This document shows positions 1 to 8,894 of a DNA stretch of 64,000 nt, piece after piece. The notes beneath the pieces were generated by a model. It ran no database searches. It worked only from the letters and a program-made list of their open reading frames with translations, and was not told the origin of the DNA. Made by a program: the position numbers and the translations under genes. The DNA lies in the NCBI RefSeq assembly GCF_004117875.1, contig NZ_RAHW01000002.1, positions 310,001 to 374,000 on the forward strand, read 5' to 3'. The stretch is from Geomonas oryzae (GTDB taxonomy: Bacteria; Desulfobacterota; Desulfuromonadia; Geobacterales; Geobacteraceae). The number at the start of each line of letters is the position of its first letter. Position 1 is the stretch's first letter.

Positions 1-2
1 CC

Positions 3-935
3 CGCTGCCTGCAGTTGAAGGTCGGCAAGGGGATCGCCGGCATGGTGGCGAAGACCGGGCAGCCGCTCCTGGTGAACGACGTGGAGAAGGACAGCCGCGT
101 CGCCATGGCCAACCGGCTCCGCTTCAAGTCCAAATCGCTCATCTGCATCCCGCTGAAACTCAAGGACAAGGTGATCGGGGTCTTGAACCTCTCGGACAAG
201 AAGAACCTCCGCCCCTTCACCAACGGGGATCTGCAGCTCCTCACCTCGTTCGCGAACTTGGCCTCGCTCATGATCGAGCGCACCGAGGTGCTCGAGGAGT
301 CCGAACGTTTCGAGCAGCTTTCGGTCACCGACGCCCTCACCGGACTTTACAACCGCCGCTTCCTGAAGAGCAGGCTCGAAGAGGAATTGAACCGCAGCAC
401 GCGCCACAGCCTGAACCTCACCATCATCTTCATCGACCTCGACTTCTTCAAGAGCTACAACGACCTTTGCGGGCACCTGGCCGGGGACGAGGCGCTCAAG
501 ATCACCGCGGACATCATCAAGGACTCGCTGCGCGAGATGGATATCGTCGCGCGCTACGGCGGCGAGGAGTTCTGCGCGGTCCTTCCAGGGACCTCGAAGA
601 GCGAGGCCATGATAGTCGCCGAGAGGATCCGCACCGAGATCGAGGGCAAGCGCTTCCCAGGCGAGAGCGATATTCCGCTGAGGCGCCTGACGGCAAGCCT
701 CGGCGTCGCCTCCTTCCCCGAGGACGGCCGGACCTTCCACGATCTGGTGCACGCCTCCGACGTCGCGCTCTATGAGGCGAAGGCGCGCGGCAGAAACCGC
801 ACCGTCGCGGCGCGAAGCTCCGCGCCGCAAGCCGAGAAAAGCGTCGACGTGGAGCCGCGCCAGGGCGCGTCTTCCCTCGCTAAAACCCTCGATTTCAACG
901 CCTACCTGGAGGCCTCGCTGCAGTCCAAAGGATGA
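3..935 (+). CDS. GAF-GGDEF diguanylate cyclase, 5' end outside window
   Basis: The frame is open from the first bases, so the gene starts upstream of the window and only about 310 C-terminal residues are visible. The first ~95 residues look like the second half of a GAF domain ending in the usual long helix. A GGDEF domain follows, with the active-site GGEEF encoded at 558-572, so it should be catalytically competent and make c-di-GMP from two GTP. An RxxD inhibitory site (531-542) lies exactly five residues before GGEEF, suggesting product inhibition. The last ~45 residues are a polar, probably disordered tail. The next two genes on the same strand are a PilZ receptor and an HD-GYP phosphodiesterase. 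The input domain upstream of the GAF cannot be seen. Confidence 0.93.
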   Translation, partial: RCLQLKVGKGIAGMVAKTGQPLLVNDVEKDSRVAMANRLRFKSKSLICIPLKLKDKVIGVLNLSDKKNLRPFTNGDLQLLTSFANLASLMIERTEVLEESERFEQLSVTDALTGLYNRRFLKSRLEEELNRSTRHSLNLTIIFIDLDFFKSYNDLCGHLAGDEALKITADIIKDSLREMDIVARYGGEEFCAVLPGTSKSEAMIVAERIRTEIEGKRFPGESDIPLRRLTASLGVASFPEDGRTFHDLVHASDVALYEAKARGRNRTVAARSSAPQAEKSVDVEPRQGASSLAKTLDFNAYLEASLQSKG

Positions 936-1162
936 CGTCCCCTCAAGCTGAACGCTCAACGTCCTTCCCTCCTGAAACAACCTCGGCTACTGCTGTATTT
1001 TTGTTGCTTCACACGGCGTTTTATTAGTGAAAATGTGTACGAATCGTGCTAATAATCACATCGCGCTTCGGAAGCATGCTTTGCGCTCTGCTGACAGCCG
1101 CCGGTCCCGGTTGAATTCGGCAGCACAGCCTTTGCTTTCTCCTGTCGCCATGTGAGGTACTG

Positions 1163-3250
1163 ATGAAAGACGCCAGCAAGATTCTTCAATTTGCCCGGCC
1201 AGATACAGTAATAGAATTTGCACCCGGTTCAGAAAAGGAAGTTGGTCTAAACAAACTGATCAACAAACTGAACTTCATCAACTTCCAGGAAGAATCCATC
1301 CTTGTCAACTTCAGGCACACGAAGTACCCCCGCACGGTAACCATCGAGGCGGCTCCCCTCCCCTGTCTCAACAACAAGCTCGAATGCCGCTGGATCACGA
1401 CCGACGCCATGAACGCGTCGACCGTCGGCTGCGTTTTCGACAACATATTCGTCGTGAGCGGCCACCGGCTCATCATGGCCGAGCCCGAGCTGATCAGCAT
1501 CGACGAGGAAGGCGCCACCTTCCTCCTTCCCGACAAATGCATCGAGGTGAACTACCGGAAGTCGCGCCGGCACCCCTGCCAGGGAATCGCCGTCGAGCTC
1601 TTTCAAAACGGTGCGCGCCTGAACGGTACCCTGCTCGATTTCAGCGCCCTCTCCTTCAGGGTCGAGGCGACGGGAGACGGCAGCAGGAACTTCAACTGGA
1701 TCAACGACGAAGCGCCGGTGCAGGTCATCTTCAGCGACGACCACACCACCCTCTATTCGGCCGAGTGCCGCATCGCGACCCAGACGCTCGGGAACAGCCG
1801 CAGGATCTACGTCCTGGAACCGCTGCAGGCCCACATGAGGCGCTTCAAGGCGAAGGAGGTCCGCAGCCTCCGCCACGAACTGCTCCCCTTGCCCAATGCC
1901 GTATTCAGGCACCCCTTCAGTCACAGAAACATCGACCTGAAGGTACTGGACATCTCCGGTTCCGGCTTTTCCGTGTGCGAGGATTTCGAGTCGAGCGTCC
2001 TTTTGCCGGGGATGATCATCCCCGACCTGGAATTGCGCATCGGCAACGGCTTCGCAACGAGGTGCTCCGCACAGGTGATCTACCGCGAGGACAAGCCGTT
2101 AAAGGAAAAGTCCTCCCTGGTGAAGTGCGGGCTGTGCTTTCTCGACATGGACATCCGCGACCATGTGAGCCTGCTCTCCATTCTCTACCTGGCCAAGGAC
2201 AAGCACTCCTATATCAGCACGCAGATCGACCTCGACGCACTGTGGCAGTTCTTCTTCGACAGCGGCTTCATCTACCCGGAGAAGTACCACTACGTGCAGG
2301 CGAACAAGGCGCAGTTGAAGGAGACCTACCGCCGCCTCTACACGGAGAATCCGAGCATCGCGCGCCACTTCGTCTACCAGGAGCACGGCACCATCCTCGG
2401 ACACCTGGCGATGCTCCGTTTTTACCGGGGGAGCTGGCTTGTGCACCACCACGCCTCGAACAAGGCGGAGTCGAGCCTCGGCGGGCTCATCGTGCTGAAC
2501 CATCTCTCGCACTCAACCAACGACTCCTACAACCTGAAGTCGTCGAAGATGGACTACCTCATCTGCTACTACCGCCCGGACAACAAATTCCCGAACCGGG
2601 TCTTCGGCGAAGCGGTGCAGGCCATGGGGGACAAGAAGGGTTGCTCCATCGATACCTTCGCCTACTTCCATTACCACCGCACCTTCTCGGACAACTGGAA
2701 CTTCTCCGGCCCGTGGAGTCTCACCCGCACGACCCGGGAAGACCTGTTCGACCTCGAGGCCTTCTACGAGCAGCACTCAGGCGGCCTCATGCTGAACGCC
2801 TTCGATCTGGAGCCCGGGTGCGACTGCGGCGAACTCGCGCAGGATTACCGGGAAGCGGGCTTCAAGCTGGAGCGGCACCTCTACACGCTAAAAAGAGGCG
2901 GGACGGCCAAGGCGGTCGTCATGGTCAACATCTCCGACATCGGCCTGAACCTCTCGGACCTGACCAACTGCATCACGGTATTGATCATCGACCAGGAACA
3001 GTTCCCCAAGGACATCCTGCTCATAGCGCTGTCCATCATCACGCACAAGTACCAGCAAAACGACCTGCCGGTACTCGTCTACCCGGCGAGCTACGCCGAG
3101 CACACAAGTCTCCCGTTCGAACGCAAGTACACACTCTGGGCGTTCAACATCCAGACCCACACTTCCAAGTTCATCAAGTACCTAGGTGACCTCCACAACC
3201 GCAACAGGCACAGAAGGACGCAGGGAACAGAGTCGGCTCAAGGCACTTAA
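1163..3250 (+). CDS. Double PilZ-domain protein with uncharacterised C-terminal half
   Basis: This 695-residue protein is predicted soluble. Residues ~130-225 resemble a PilZ barrel with a basic RKSRRH entry segment, but the second motif reads DFSALSF, without the usual glycine. Residues ~230-340 form a second PilZ-like region with a proper DISGSG motif (DxSxxG), though its upstream arginine motif is not clean. PilZ domains bind c-di-GMP, so this is probably an effector. The C-terminal ~350 residues have a GTILGHLAMLRFY segment reminiscent of an acetyltransferase (GNAT) fold; that is my inference and could be wrong. The ATG at 1163 follows a GAGG ribosome site. The flanking genes are a GGDEF cyclase and an HD-GYP phosphodiesterase, which supports a signalling role. 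Confidence 0.8.
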   Translation: MKDASKILQFARPDTVIEFAPGSEKEVGLNKLINKLNFINFQEESILVNFRHTKYPRTVTIEAAPLPCLNNKLECRWITTDAMNASTVGCVFDNIFVVSGHRLIMAEPELISIDEEGATFLLPDKCIEVNYRKSRRHPCQGIAVELFQNGARLNGTLLDFSALSFRVEATGDGSRNFNWINDEAPVQVIFSDDHTTLYSAECRIATQTLGNSRRIYVLEPLQAHMRRFKAKEVRSLRHELLPLPNAVFRHPFSHRNIDLKVLDISGSGFSVCEDFESSVLLPGMIIPDLELRIGNGFATRCSAQVIYREDKPLKEKSSLVKCGLCFLDMDIRDHVSLLSILYLAKDKHSYISTQIDLDALWQFFFDSGFIYPEKYHYVQANKAQLKETYRRLYTENPSIARHFVYQEHGTILGHLAMLRFYRGSWLVHHHASNKAESSLGGLIVLNHLSHSTNDSYNLKSSKMDYLICYYRPDNKFPNRVFGEAVQAMGDKKGCSIDTFAYFHYHRTFSDNWNFSGPWSLTRTTREDLFDLEAFYEQHSGGLMLNAFDLEPGCDCGELAQDYREAGFKLERHLYTLKRGGTAKAVVMVNISDIGLNLSDLTNCITVLIIDQEQFPKDILLIALSIITHKYQQNDLPVLVYPASYAEHTSLPFERKYTLWAFNIQTHTSKFIKYLGDLHNRNRHRRTQGTESAQGT

Positions 3251-3260
3251 GGAACAGATG

Positions 3261-5192
3261 ATGAACGATCCGTTATACAACAGCAGCATCATCGACACGT
3301 ACATAAAGCTGATAAAGAACCGGTACAACTTCATCAACGTCGGTGAACTGCTGAGCTACGCCGGGATGACCCCGCTCGAGGTGGCCGACCCGGGGCACTG
3401 GTTCACCCAGGAGCAGGTCAACCTCTTCTACGAACGCCTCCTGAAGCTTACCGGCAATGAAAACATCGCCCGTGAAGCGGGACGCTACGCCGCCTCCCCC
3501 GACGCCATCGGCATCCTCAGGCTCTATTTCTTAGGGCTCGTAGGGCTCGCGCGCGCATTCAGCCTCATCGGCGATACCGTCAACTGCAACCTCGTCCGCT
3601 CCTCCACCTACACCTCCAGGCAGATCAGCAGCAACAGCTATGAAATCATCGTGACCCCGAGGCCCGGCACGCAGGAGGAGCCGTTCCAGTGCCAGAACAG
3701 GATGGGCTTCTTCGAGGCGGTGGCGAGCCTGTTCCAGGCAAAGCTTCCCCGCATCGAGCATCCGGAGTGCATCTTCAACGGCGACCCGGTGTGCCGGTAC
3801 ATAGTCACCTGGGAGAAGTCGAGCATCAACTTCTGGCGCTACGCGAGGAACTACGCCTTCGTCGTCATCCTTCTCGTGACGGCTCTTTGCTTCCGCGCCG
3901 GTCAGATGAGGTCGGTCTACCTCCTCGCCCCGTGGGCGCTCTCCCTGCTCCTCGCCCTGAAGATCGGCTCCCTGCGCAGCGAGAAGACCGCCCTCTTCAC
4001 CAGCCAGAAAAGCCTCAAGGACCTGAGCGACAACCTCTTCAAGAAGATGGAGATCAACTACACAAACGCTCTCGTCACCAACGAGATCGGGCAGGTGATC
4101 AGCAGGCAGACCGCGGTCAACGACATCCTGCAGAACGTGGTGCAGATCCTGGAGAAACGCCTGGACTACAGCCGCGGCCTCATCCTGCTCTCCAATCCGG
4201 AGAAGACGCGGCTCGTATTCCAGGCCGGCTTCGGATACCACGACGAACAGCTCGCCTTCCTCGGAAAGACCACCTTCCACCTGGACCGCCCCGACTCCAA
4301 AGGGGTGTTCGTCATATCCTTCCGTGAGCAGCGCCCCTTCCTGGTCGCCGACGTGAAGGAGATCGAAGGAAACCTCTCCGGCAAGAGCCAGAACTTCGCG
4401 AAGCAACTCCTTTCCCAGACCTTCATCTGCTGCCCGATCATATGCGAGGGGGAGTCGCTCGGGATCATCGCCGTCGACAACCTGAAGTCGAAGCGGCCGC
4501 TCGTGCAGAGCGACGTCTCGCTTTTGATGGGGATCGCGCCGGTGATCGGCATCAGCATAAGAAACGCAAAGCTGCACGAGGCGAAGTCGAACCAGTTCAG
4601 CTCGTTTCTCAAGGTCATGGCGGCATCCATCGACGCCAGGGACCCGCTCACCGCAGGTCACTCCGAAAAGGTCACCGAGTACTCGGAAGAGATCTGCGAA
4701 GAGCTGGGCATTGAGGCGGCGGAGCGGGAGATGATCAGGGTGGCGGCGCTTCTGCACGACTACGGGAAGATCGGGGTCCCCGACGCGATACTGAAGAAAA
4801 ACGGGCGGCTCTCGGAGATGGAGTACGAGATCGTCAAGACCCACTGCCACAAGACGCGCGACATCCTGGAACAGGTCAACTTCGAAGGGATCTACCGCGA
4901 GGTGCCGGAGATAGCCGGCGCCCATCACGAAAAGATCGACGGGACCGGCTACCCGAAAGGATTAAGGGGAAAGGACATACCGCTGGGGGCGAAGATCATC
5001 GCCGTTGCCGACTTCTACGAGGCGGTCACCTCGCAGCGCCACTACCGCGATCCGATGAAGACGGAAGATGCCTTCCGGCTGCTCCGGGAAGGGGCCGGAA
5101 GCCATTTCGACAGAAACATCGTCGAGGCGCTCATCACCTGCCGCATGAGAGCGGCGGAACAGGATGAGGGGCAAGCGGCTCAGGAAGCCTGA
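3261..5192 (+). CDS. Membrane V4R-like/GAF/HD-GYP c-di-GMP phosphodiesterase
   Basis: I place the start at ATG 3261 (643 residues) because AAGGA at 3249-3253 sits at ideal distance; the frame is open further upstream and overlaps the PilZ gene. Residues 1-190 look like a V4R-type small-molecule domain, ending in the characteristic C-x-x-NGDPVC pattern. Two membrane helices follow at ~197-240, then a GAF domain at ~270-430 and an HD-GYP domain at ~445-625. The HD pair is at 499-500 (HDYGKIG) and HHEKIDGTGYP at 555-565 matches the HHExxDGxGYP motif, so hydrolysis of c-di-GMP is expected. With the two upstream genes it completes a make/bind/degrade set. The ligand of the N-terminal domain is unknown. 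Confidence 0.9.
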   Translation: MNDPLYNSSIIDTYIKLIKNRYNFINVGELLSYAGMTPLEVADPGHWFTQEQVNLFYERLLKLTGNENIAREAGRYAASPDAIGILRLYFLGLVGLARAFSLIGDTVNCNLVRSSTYTSRQISSNSYEIIVTPRPGTQEEPFQCQNRMGFFEAVASLFQAKLPRIEHPECIFNGDPVCRYIVTWEKSSINFWRYARNYAFVVILLVTALCFRAGQMRSVYLLAPWALSLLLALKIGSLRSEKTALFTSQKSLKDLSDNLFKKMEINYTNALVTNEIGQVISRQTAVNDILQNVVQILEKRLDYSRGLILLSNPEKTRLVFQAGFGYHDEQLAFLGKTTFHLDRPDSKGVFVISFREQRPFLVADVKEIEGNLSGKSQNFAKQLLSQTFICCPIICEGESLGIIAVDNLKSKRPLVQSDVSLLMGIAPVIGISIRNAKLHEAKSNQFSSFLKVMAASIDARDPLTAGHSEKVTEYSEEICEELGIEAAEREMIRVAALLHDYGKIGVPDAILKKNGRLSEMEYEIVKTHCHKTRDILEQVNFEGIYREVPEIAGAHHEKIDGTGYPKGLRGKDIPLGAKIIAVADFYEAVTSQRHYRDPMKTEDAFRLLREGAGSHFDRNIVEALITCRMRAAEQDEGQAAQEA

Positions 5193-5995
5193 GGTTTGCG
5201 TCCGCGGCAGGAGATGATCGGCGTGTAGGTGAAGCGGCGCGGGTTGGCGAAGAAGCTGCGGAATTCCTCGAGGAATTCCTCGTATCCCCCGGCGTATTCG
5301 TCGAAACCGTACCCGGACCTCTTGGCGGCGACCTCGACCTTCTTGGTCCAGTTGAACTCGTCGACCTGCTTCAACTCTCCGAAGATCTGGTGATGCGCCC
5401 CGACCTGCACGTCGATGTCCTCGTAGCCCAGGTCGTACAGGAAAGAGTAGAGTTTGCGGCCGACATAGGGGTCGAAGTCGTCGTTCACCTCGAGGCTCCT
5501 GATCGTTGCGGCGACGGCACGCTCCATCCGGGGTGAATGGCCGAAGTGGCTGAGGCAGTTGTAGTCGAGGTCGATGAGGCAGAGGATGCCTCCCGGCTTC
5601 ACCGCCTCGGACATGTTCTTCACAAGTTGGTAGCAGTTGGAGAGGTGGTATTCGAGGAAGAACCTGCACCAGGCGAAGTCGTACTGCCCCAGGTAGTTGA
5701 GCGGCTGGTAAAGGTCGCAGCGCTCGAAACTCACGGTGTCCGAGCCGTAGTGTTCGCGGGCGTAGGCGATGCGTTCCTCGGAGAAGTCGACGCCGACCGC
5801 CCTCCCCCCTGGCTGTACCAGTTCGCCGAGCATAGCCGTGGTCTTGCCCGGGCCGCAGCCGATATCGATTACGCTCATCCCGGGTGCGAGCCCCGCCCAG
5901 CGTGCCTGCTCCCCGGTAACGGCGTTGTCGGTCTTCATGTCGAGCCGCAGCGATTCATCCGCGTGCTCCATCAGGTACTTCCGGTCTGACTGCAT
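5180..5995 (-). CDS. Class I SAM-dependent methyltransferase
   Basis: A 271-residue protein starting at ATG 5995, six bases after AGGAG; a TTG one codon earlier is less likely. The glycine-rich SAM motif VIDIGCGPG lies near residue 43, followed by an acidic strand end (VGVDFSEE) that would hold the ribose hydroxyls. The overall pattern is that of ubiquinone/menaquinone-type small-molecule methyltransferases, but the substrate cannot be deduced. Its 3' end overlaps the convergent HD-GYP gene by 13 bases, with no room for a terminator between them. No functional partner is apparent next to it. Confidence 0.85.
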   Translation of the reverse strand: MQSDRKYLMEHADESLRLDMKTDNAVTGEQARWAGLAPGMSVIDIGCGPGKTTAMLGELVQPGGRAVGVDFSEERIAYAREHYGSDTVSFERCDLYQPLNYLGQYDFAWCRFFLEYHLSNCYQLVKNMSEAVKPGGILCLIDLDYNCLSHFGHSPRMERAVAATIRSLEVNDDFDPYVGRKLYSFLYDLGYEDIDVQVGAHHQIFGELKQVDEFNWTKKVEVAAKRSGYGFDEYAGGYEEFLEEFRSFFANPRRFTYTPIISCRGRKPQAS

Positions 5996-6123
5996 CAAAC
6001 GCTCCTGTTAAGCTTTTCGAATCATTAGGGTTTATCACATATGCCGCTGATTCGTCAATCAGGCAGTTGGGCATGCCCCAGCTGCTCAGCACACAGTCAC
6101 GACAAAGCCCGCCACATGCAAGC

Positions 6124-6152
6124 TTTACAAGATTGGTAGGCTATGGTAATTG
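6124..6152 (+). promoter_or_regulatory. Weak sigma-70-like promoter for the FadL-type porin
   Basis: TTTACA (6124-6129) and TAATTG (6147-6152) are 17 bases apart and 68 bases before the porin start. Both boxes deviate from consensus, so this is tentative. The rest of the 224-base gap 5996-6219 shows no tRNA, riboswitch or repeat that I can recognise. Confidence 0.25.
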
Positions 6153-6219
6153 GAATGCCGCCTGCCCTAGGGCGGTGCAAAAGGTTCCGTCGAATGAAAT
6201 CAATCCTTGAGGAGGATCC

Positions 6220-7476
6220 ATGAACTACAGGAAGAGCCTGATCGCCGGCGTGTTTGCCTCGGCGGTCACACTCGGAGCAGGAGCTTTGTCCGCAGCCCAC
6301 GCCGCCGGCTACGCAGTATTCACCCACGGCGCGTCCGCGCTGGGACAGGGGAACGCGGTCACCGCCCACGCGAGCGACCCGAGCACCATTTTTTACAACC
6401 CCGCACTGATGAACAAACTGGAGGGGACCCAGCTCCAGGTCGGCACCACTGCCATCTTCTCTTCCCGCGAGTACACGAGCTCCGTCGGCAGCAACTCCAC
6501 CTCCGACAATGCCGCCTTCTTTCCGAGCACCTTCTACGTGACCCACAAATTCAACGACAAACTGAGCGCGGGCTTCGGCGTCTTCAATCCCTTCGGCCTC
6601 GGCACCGAGTGGGGCAACGGGTGGGACGGCCGCTACATCGCGACCAAGTCCGAACTCACCACCTTCGACTTCAACCCGGTCGTCTCCTACCGCGTCCTCC
6701 CCTCGCTCACCGTGGCCGCAGGTTTGGACGTCTTCTATCTCGACGCCACGCTGCAGCGCATGATGCCGTCTTCCAGTCTGGCCGCATATGGGATGCCGGG
6801 GGGGTACGATATCGGCGTGAAATTCAAGGGTGACGGTACCGGCATAGGGTACAACCTTGCCGCGGCCTACGACGTTTGCGAGCACCTCACCTTGGGAGCC
6901 TCGTACCGCAGCCAGGTACATGTCGACATCTCAGGCGACGCCACCCTCTCCAGCCCGGTGTTGCCGGTAAGCGCCTTCAACAGCGGCGGCAAGACCAGCC
7001 TCACACTGCCGCCGCAATTCACCGCCGGGGTCGCCTTCAAGGGCATCGACAGACTGACCCTCGAGGCTGGTATGCGCTGGGAGGGGTGGTCCAAATTCAA
7101 GGAACTCAGCATCCAGCAAGACAACGGCTTCAAGACCGAGACGCCGAGAAACTGGAAGGACAGCTGGGGGCTCAACCTGGGCGGCAGGTACCAGTATGAC
7201 GACACCGTCGCCCTCCTGGCCGGCTACGTGTACGGCGACACCGCGGTACCCGACAGCACCTTCGATCCCTCCATCCCCGATGCCAAGACCCACGTCTTCT
7301 GCGTCGGCACGGATCTCAACCTGAAGCCGGTCACCGTCGCCCTCTCCTACGCCTATCAGCTCTACGAGAACCGGAGCAAGCACAACACGCTCTACGGAGT
7401 TGACGAAACCTCCGCGAACGGCAAGTACGAAAACGACGCACACCTTGTGGCGGTCTCCGTCGGCTACAAGTTCTAG
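6220..7476 (+). CDS. FadL/OmpP1/TodX-family outer-membrane transport protein
   Basis: This 418-residue protein begins with a clear Sec signal peptide ending AHA-AG near residue 29. The mature N-terminus (GYAVFTHGASALGQGNAVTA) is the hallmark of the FadL family, whose N-terminal plug (here SDPSTIFYNPA) sits in a 14-strand barrel. Alternating beta strands run to the C-terminus, which ends in phenylalanine (VSVGYKF), the usual signal for outer-membrane insertion. FadL-type proteins admit long-chain fatty acids or aromatic hydrocarbons by passive diffusion; the substrate here is unknown. A strong GAGGAGG site precedes the ATG, and a hairpin terminator lies 23 bases after the stop, so it is probably monocistronic. 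Confidence 0.92.
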   Translation: MNYRKSLIAGVFASAVTLGAGALSAAHAAGYAVFTHGASALGQGNAVTAHASDPSTIFYNPALMNKLEGTQLQVGTTAIFSSREYTSSVGSNSTSDNAAFFPSTFYVTHKFNDKLSAGFGVFNPFGLGTEWGNGWDGRYIATKSELTTFDFNPVVSYRVLPSLTVAAGLDVFYLDATLQRMMPSSSLAAYGMPGGYDIGVKFKGDGTGIGYNLAAAYDVCEHLTLGASYRSQVHVDISGDATLSSPVLPVSAFNSGGKTSLTLPPQFTAGVAFKGIDRLTLEAGMRWEGWSKFKELSIQQDNGFKTETPRNWKDSWGLNLGGRYQYDDTVALLAGYVYGDTAVPDSTFDPSIPDAKTHVFCVGTDLNLKPVTVALSYAYQLYENRSKHNTLYGVDETSANGKYENDAHLVAVSVGYKF

Positions 7477-7498
7477 GGAAATTCCGCATATTAATGGC

Positions 7499-7536
7499 AA
7501 AAGGCCTCTTCCCTGACGGGAGAGGCCTTTTCTTTT
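7499..7536 (+). terminator. Rho-independent terminator after the FadL-type gene
   Basis: AAAAGGCCTCTTCCC and GGGAGAGGCCTTTT form a long hairpin with a TGAC loop and one bulge, followed by a T-rich run. It lies 23 bases after the porin stop codon. Confidence 0.9.
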
Positions 7537-7555
7537 CCAAAGATTTTGCAGCCTT

Positions 7556-7804
7556 AGGCAAAAAGCGTTGTTTTTCAGAGCAAAGCCGAAAGTTTTGATG
7601 CAAAAACTTTTACTTTTCAGGTGAAAAAAGTTGCTTTTCAGGTAAAAACAGTTGCTTTTCAGGTAAAAACAATTGCTTTTCAGGTAAAAACAATTGCTTT
7701 TCGAGCAAAAACAATTGCTTTTGAGCAAAAACTGATTTTTTTTGGACCAAAACTGTTACTTTCCGGGCAAAAACTTTTACTTTTGGTGGCAAAACTTTTA
7801 CTTT
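7556..7804. repeat. AT-rich tandem array of about twelve 21-bp units
   Basis: About twelve degenerate units with a 21-base period fill the space between the porin terminator and the convergent gene at 7819. The core is AAAAACAATTGCTTTT preceded by CAGGT. The units at 7660-7680 and 7681-7701 are identical, 7639-7659 differs by one base, and the outer copies drift (for example CTTTTACTTTT versions near 7600 and 7780). Each core is an almost perfect dyad around CAATTG. A-tracts and T-tracts alternate roughly every helical turn, so the DNA may be intrinsically curved. Composition is strikingly AT-rich against the GC-rich surroundings. Function unknown; it covers most of the gene-free stretch 7477-7818. 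Confidence 0.92.
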
Positions 7805-7818
7805 CCGGCGATTGAGAA

Positions 7819-8757
7819 CTACTTGAGCTTCGCGAATCTCGGATCCATGCTCCGCACCAGGTCGTCGTACGCCACAAGCGCCTTGATCTGCGGCGAGGTC
7901 TTCTTGACCGTCGCATCGAAGAGCGTGAGTTTCGTGTTGAACACCTGGGCCTTGTTCTTGAGGGCCGCAGTGCTCTCGGCGAGGAAGCTCTTCTCAGCCT
8001 TGTCGTCGCTTTTCAGAAGCGCCTTCGTCTTGTTCCAGTATTCGTCGGTGGTGCCGACATAGTGGTTCAGGCTCTCGAGGAACGAGAGCGACGAGGTGGA
8101 GAGCTGTGAGGTGGTCGTCAGACGCTCCTGCACGTCCGTCATCCCCTTGAGAAGATCCTGGTCGGCGAAACGGACCAGGTCGGAGACCTCCTGGGCGTAG
8201 TTCGGCTTGTTCGGATCGAGCGCATCCGCGCGGGTCAGGAACTGCTGTGAGGTGCCGAGATACTTGTTGATGGAGACCGAGGCGGCCCCGAGGGAAACCG
8301 CAGCGTCGGAGACGAACTTGGTGAAGAGCGAGGCCTGTCCCGCGTAGGGGATCGGCAACACCCTGGCGAAGCGAGCCGCTACCGAGCCGGCCTGGATGTA
8401 CTTGGAGTATCCGGCGACGTGACCGGACATCCATTTGACGTAGCTCTCGAAATCGGCCATCGCCTGGCGCTGGGCACGCACGTCAGCGGTGATCTCCTTG
8501 AGTCTCTTGCTGTTGCGCGCGGCAAGATCGGTCGAGGTGATGCTGCAGCTTTGCAGCGCCTTGAGCTTCTCCTGAAGGAGCGCGTTCTCCTGCGTGAGTG
8601 CGGCTATGGTTGCGGCCTGGTCGCCGGTCTGCGGCATGACCACGGCAGCCGGAATTGCAGCTGCAGGGGAAGCGGCCGGGGCTTCAGAAGCCATGGCATG
8701 GGAAGCGATGAAGCCGGCTCCGATGATGGATGCGGCGATAACGATGCGGATTTGCAC
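7819..8757 (-). CDS. Exported helical protein of unknown function
   Basis: I place the start at GTG 8757 (312 residues) because AAGGAG precedes it by seven bases; the frame extends further but without support. Residues 1-25 form a signal peptide (IASIIGAGFIASHAMA), followed by an Ala/Pro-rich segment and a coiled coil around ATIAALTQENALLQEKLKAL. The rest is predicted almost wholly alpha-helical with few cysteines, consistent with a periplasmic protein. I recognise no enzyme motif or family. Its 3' end abuts the 21-bp repeat array and its 5' side is a gene-free stretch carrying two dispersed repeats, so it looks like a stand-alone gene. Confidence 0.75.
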   Translation of the reverse strand: MQIRIVIAASIIGAGFIASHAMASEAPAASPAAAIPAAVVMPQTGDQAATIAALTQENALLQEKLKALQSCSITSTDLAARNSKRLKEITADVRAQRQAMADFESYVKWMSGHVAGYSKYIQAGSVAARFARVLPIPYAGQASLFTKFVSDAAVSLGAASVSINKYLGTSQQFLTRADALDPNKPNYAQEVSDLVRFADQDLLKGMTDVQERLTTTSQLSTSSLSFLESLNHYVGTTDEYWNKTKALLKSDDKAEKSFLAESTAALKNKAQVFNTKLTLFDATVKKTSPQIKALVAYDDLVRSMDPRFAKLK

Positions 8758-8894
8758 GGGTAAGCTCCTTTGACAAAATCGGTCAAACTGCTGGGAACAT
8801 ACATCAATAGAACCCGACAGACAAACAAAAAAGGTCTTTCGTGATTGCAATGAACGTGCAGTGACCTCTCCACAAAGCGATGCACCGTTTAGAG

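Noticed and set aside
1384-3189. 601-codon plus-strand frame inside the PilZ gene
   Set aside because: Arg/Pro/His-rich alternative frame of a gene with recognisable PilZ motifs.
3531-4928. Long minus-strand open frame opposite the HD-GYP gene
   Set aside because: It lies fully antisense to a well-supported gene, has low-complexity Val/Leu/Asp/Arg composition and no motif; high GC content opens such frames.
6060-6200. Possible c-di-GMP riboswitch in the porin leader
   Set aside because: A CACGACAAAGCCCGCC stretch drew attention, but the conserved GEMM core and paired receptor motifs are not present.
7556-7804. The 21-bp array as a CRISPR or as a heptad-repeat peptide gene
   Set aside because: Units are directly adjacent with no spacers, so it is not CRISPR. 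The heptad peptides readable on both strands follow trivially from a 21-base period and have no ribosome site or convincing protein character.
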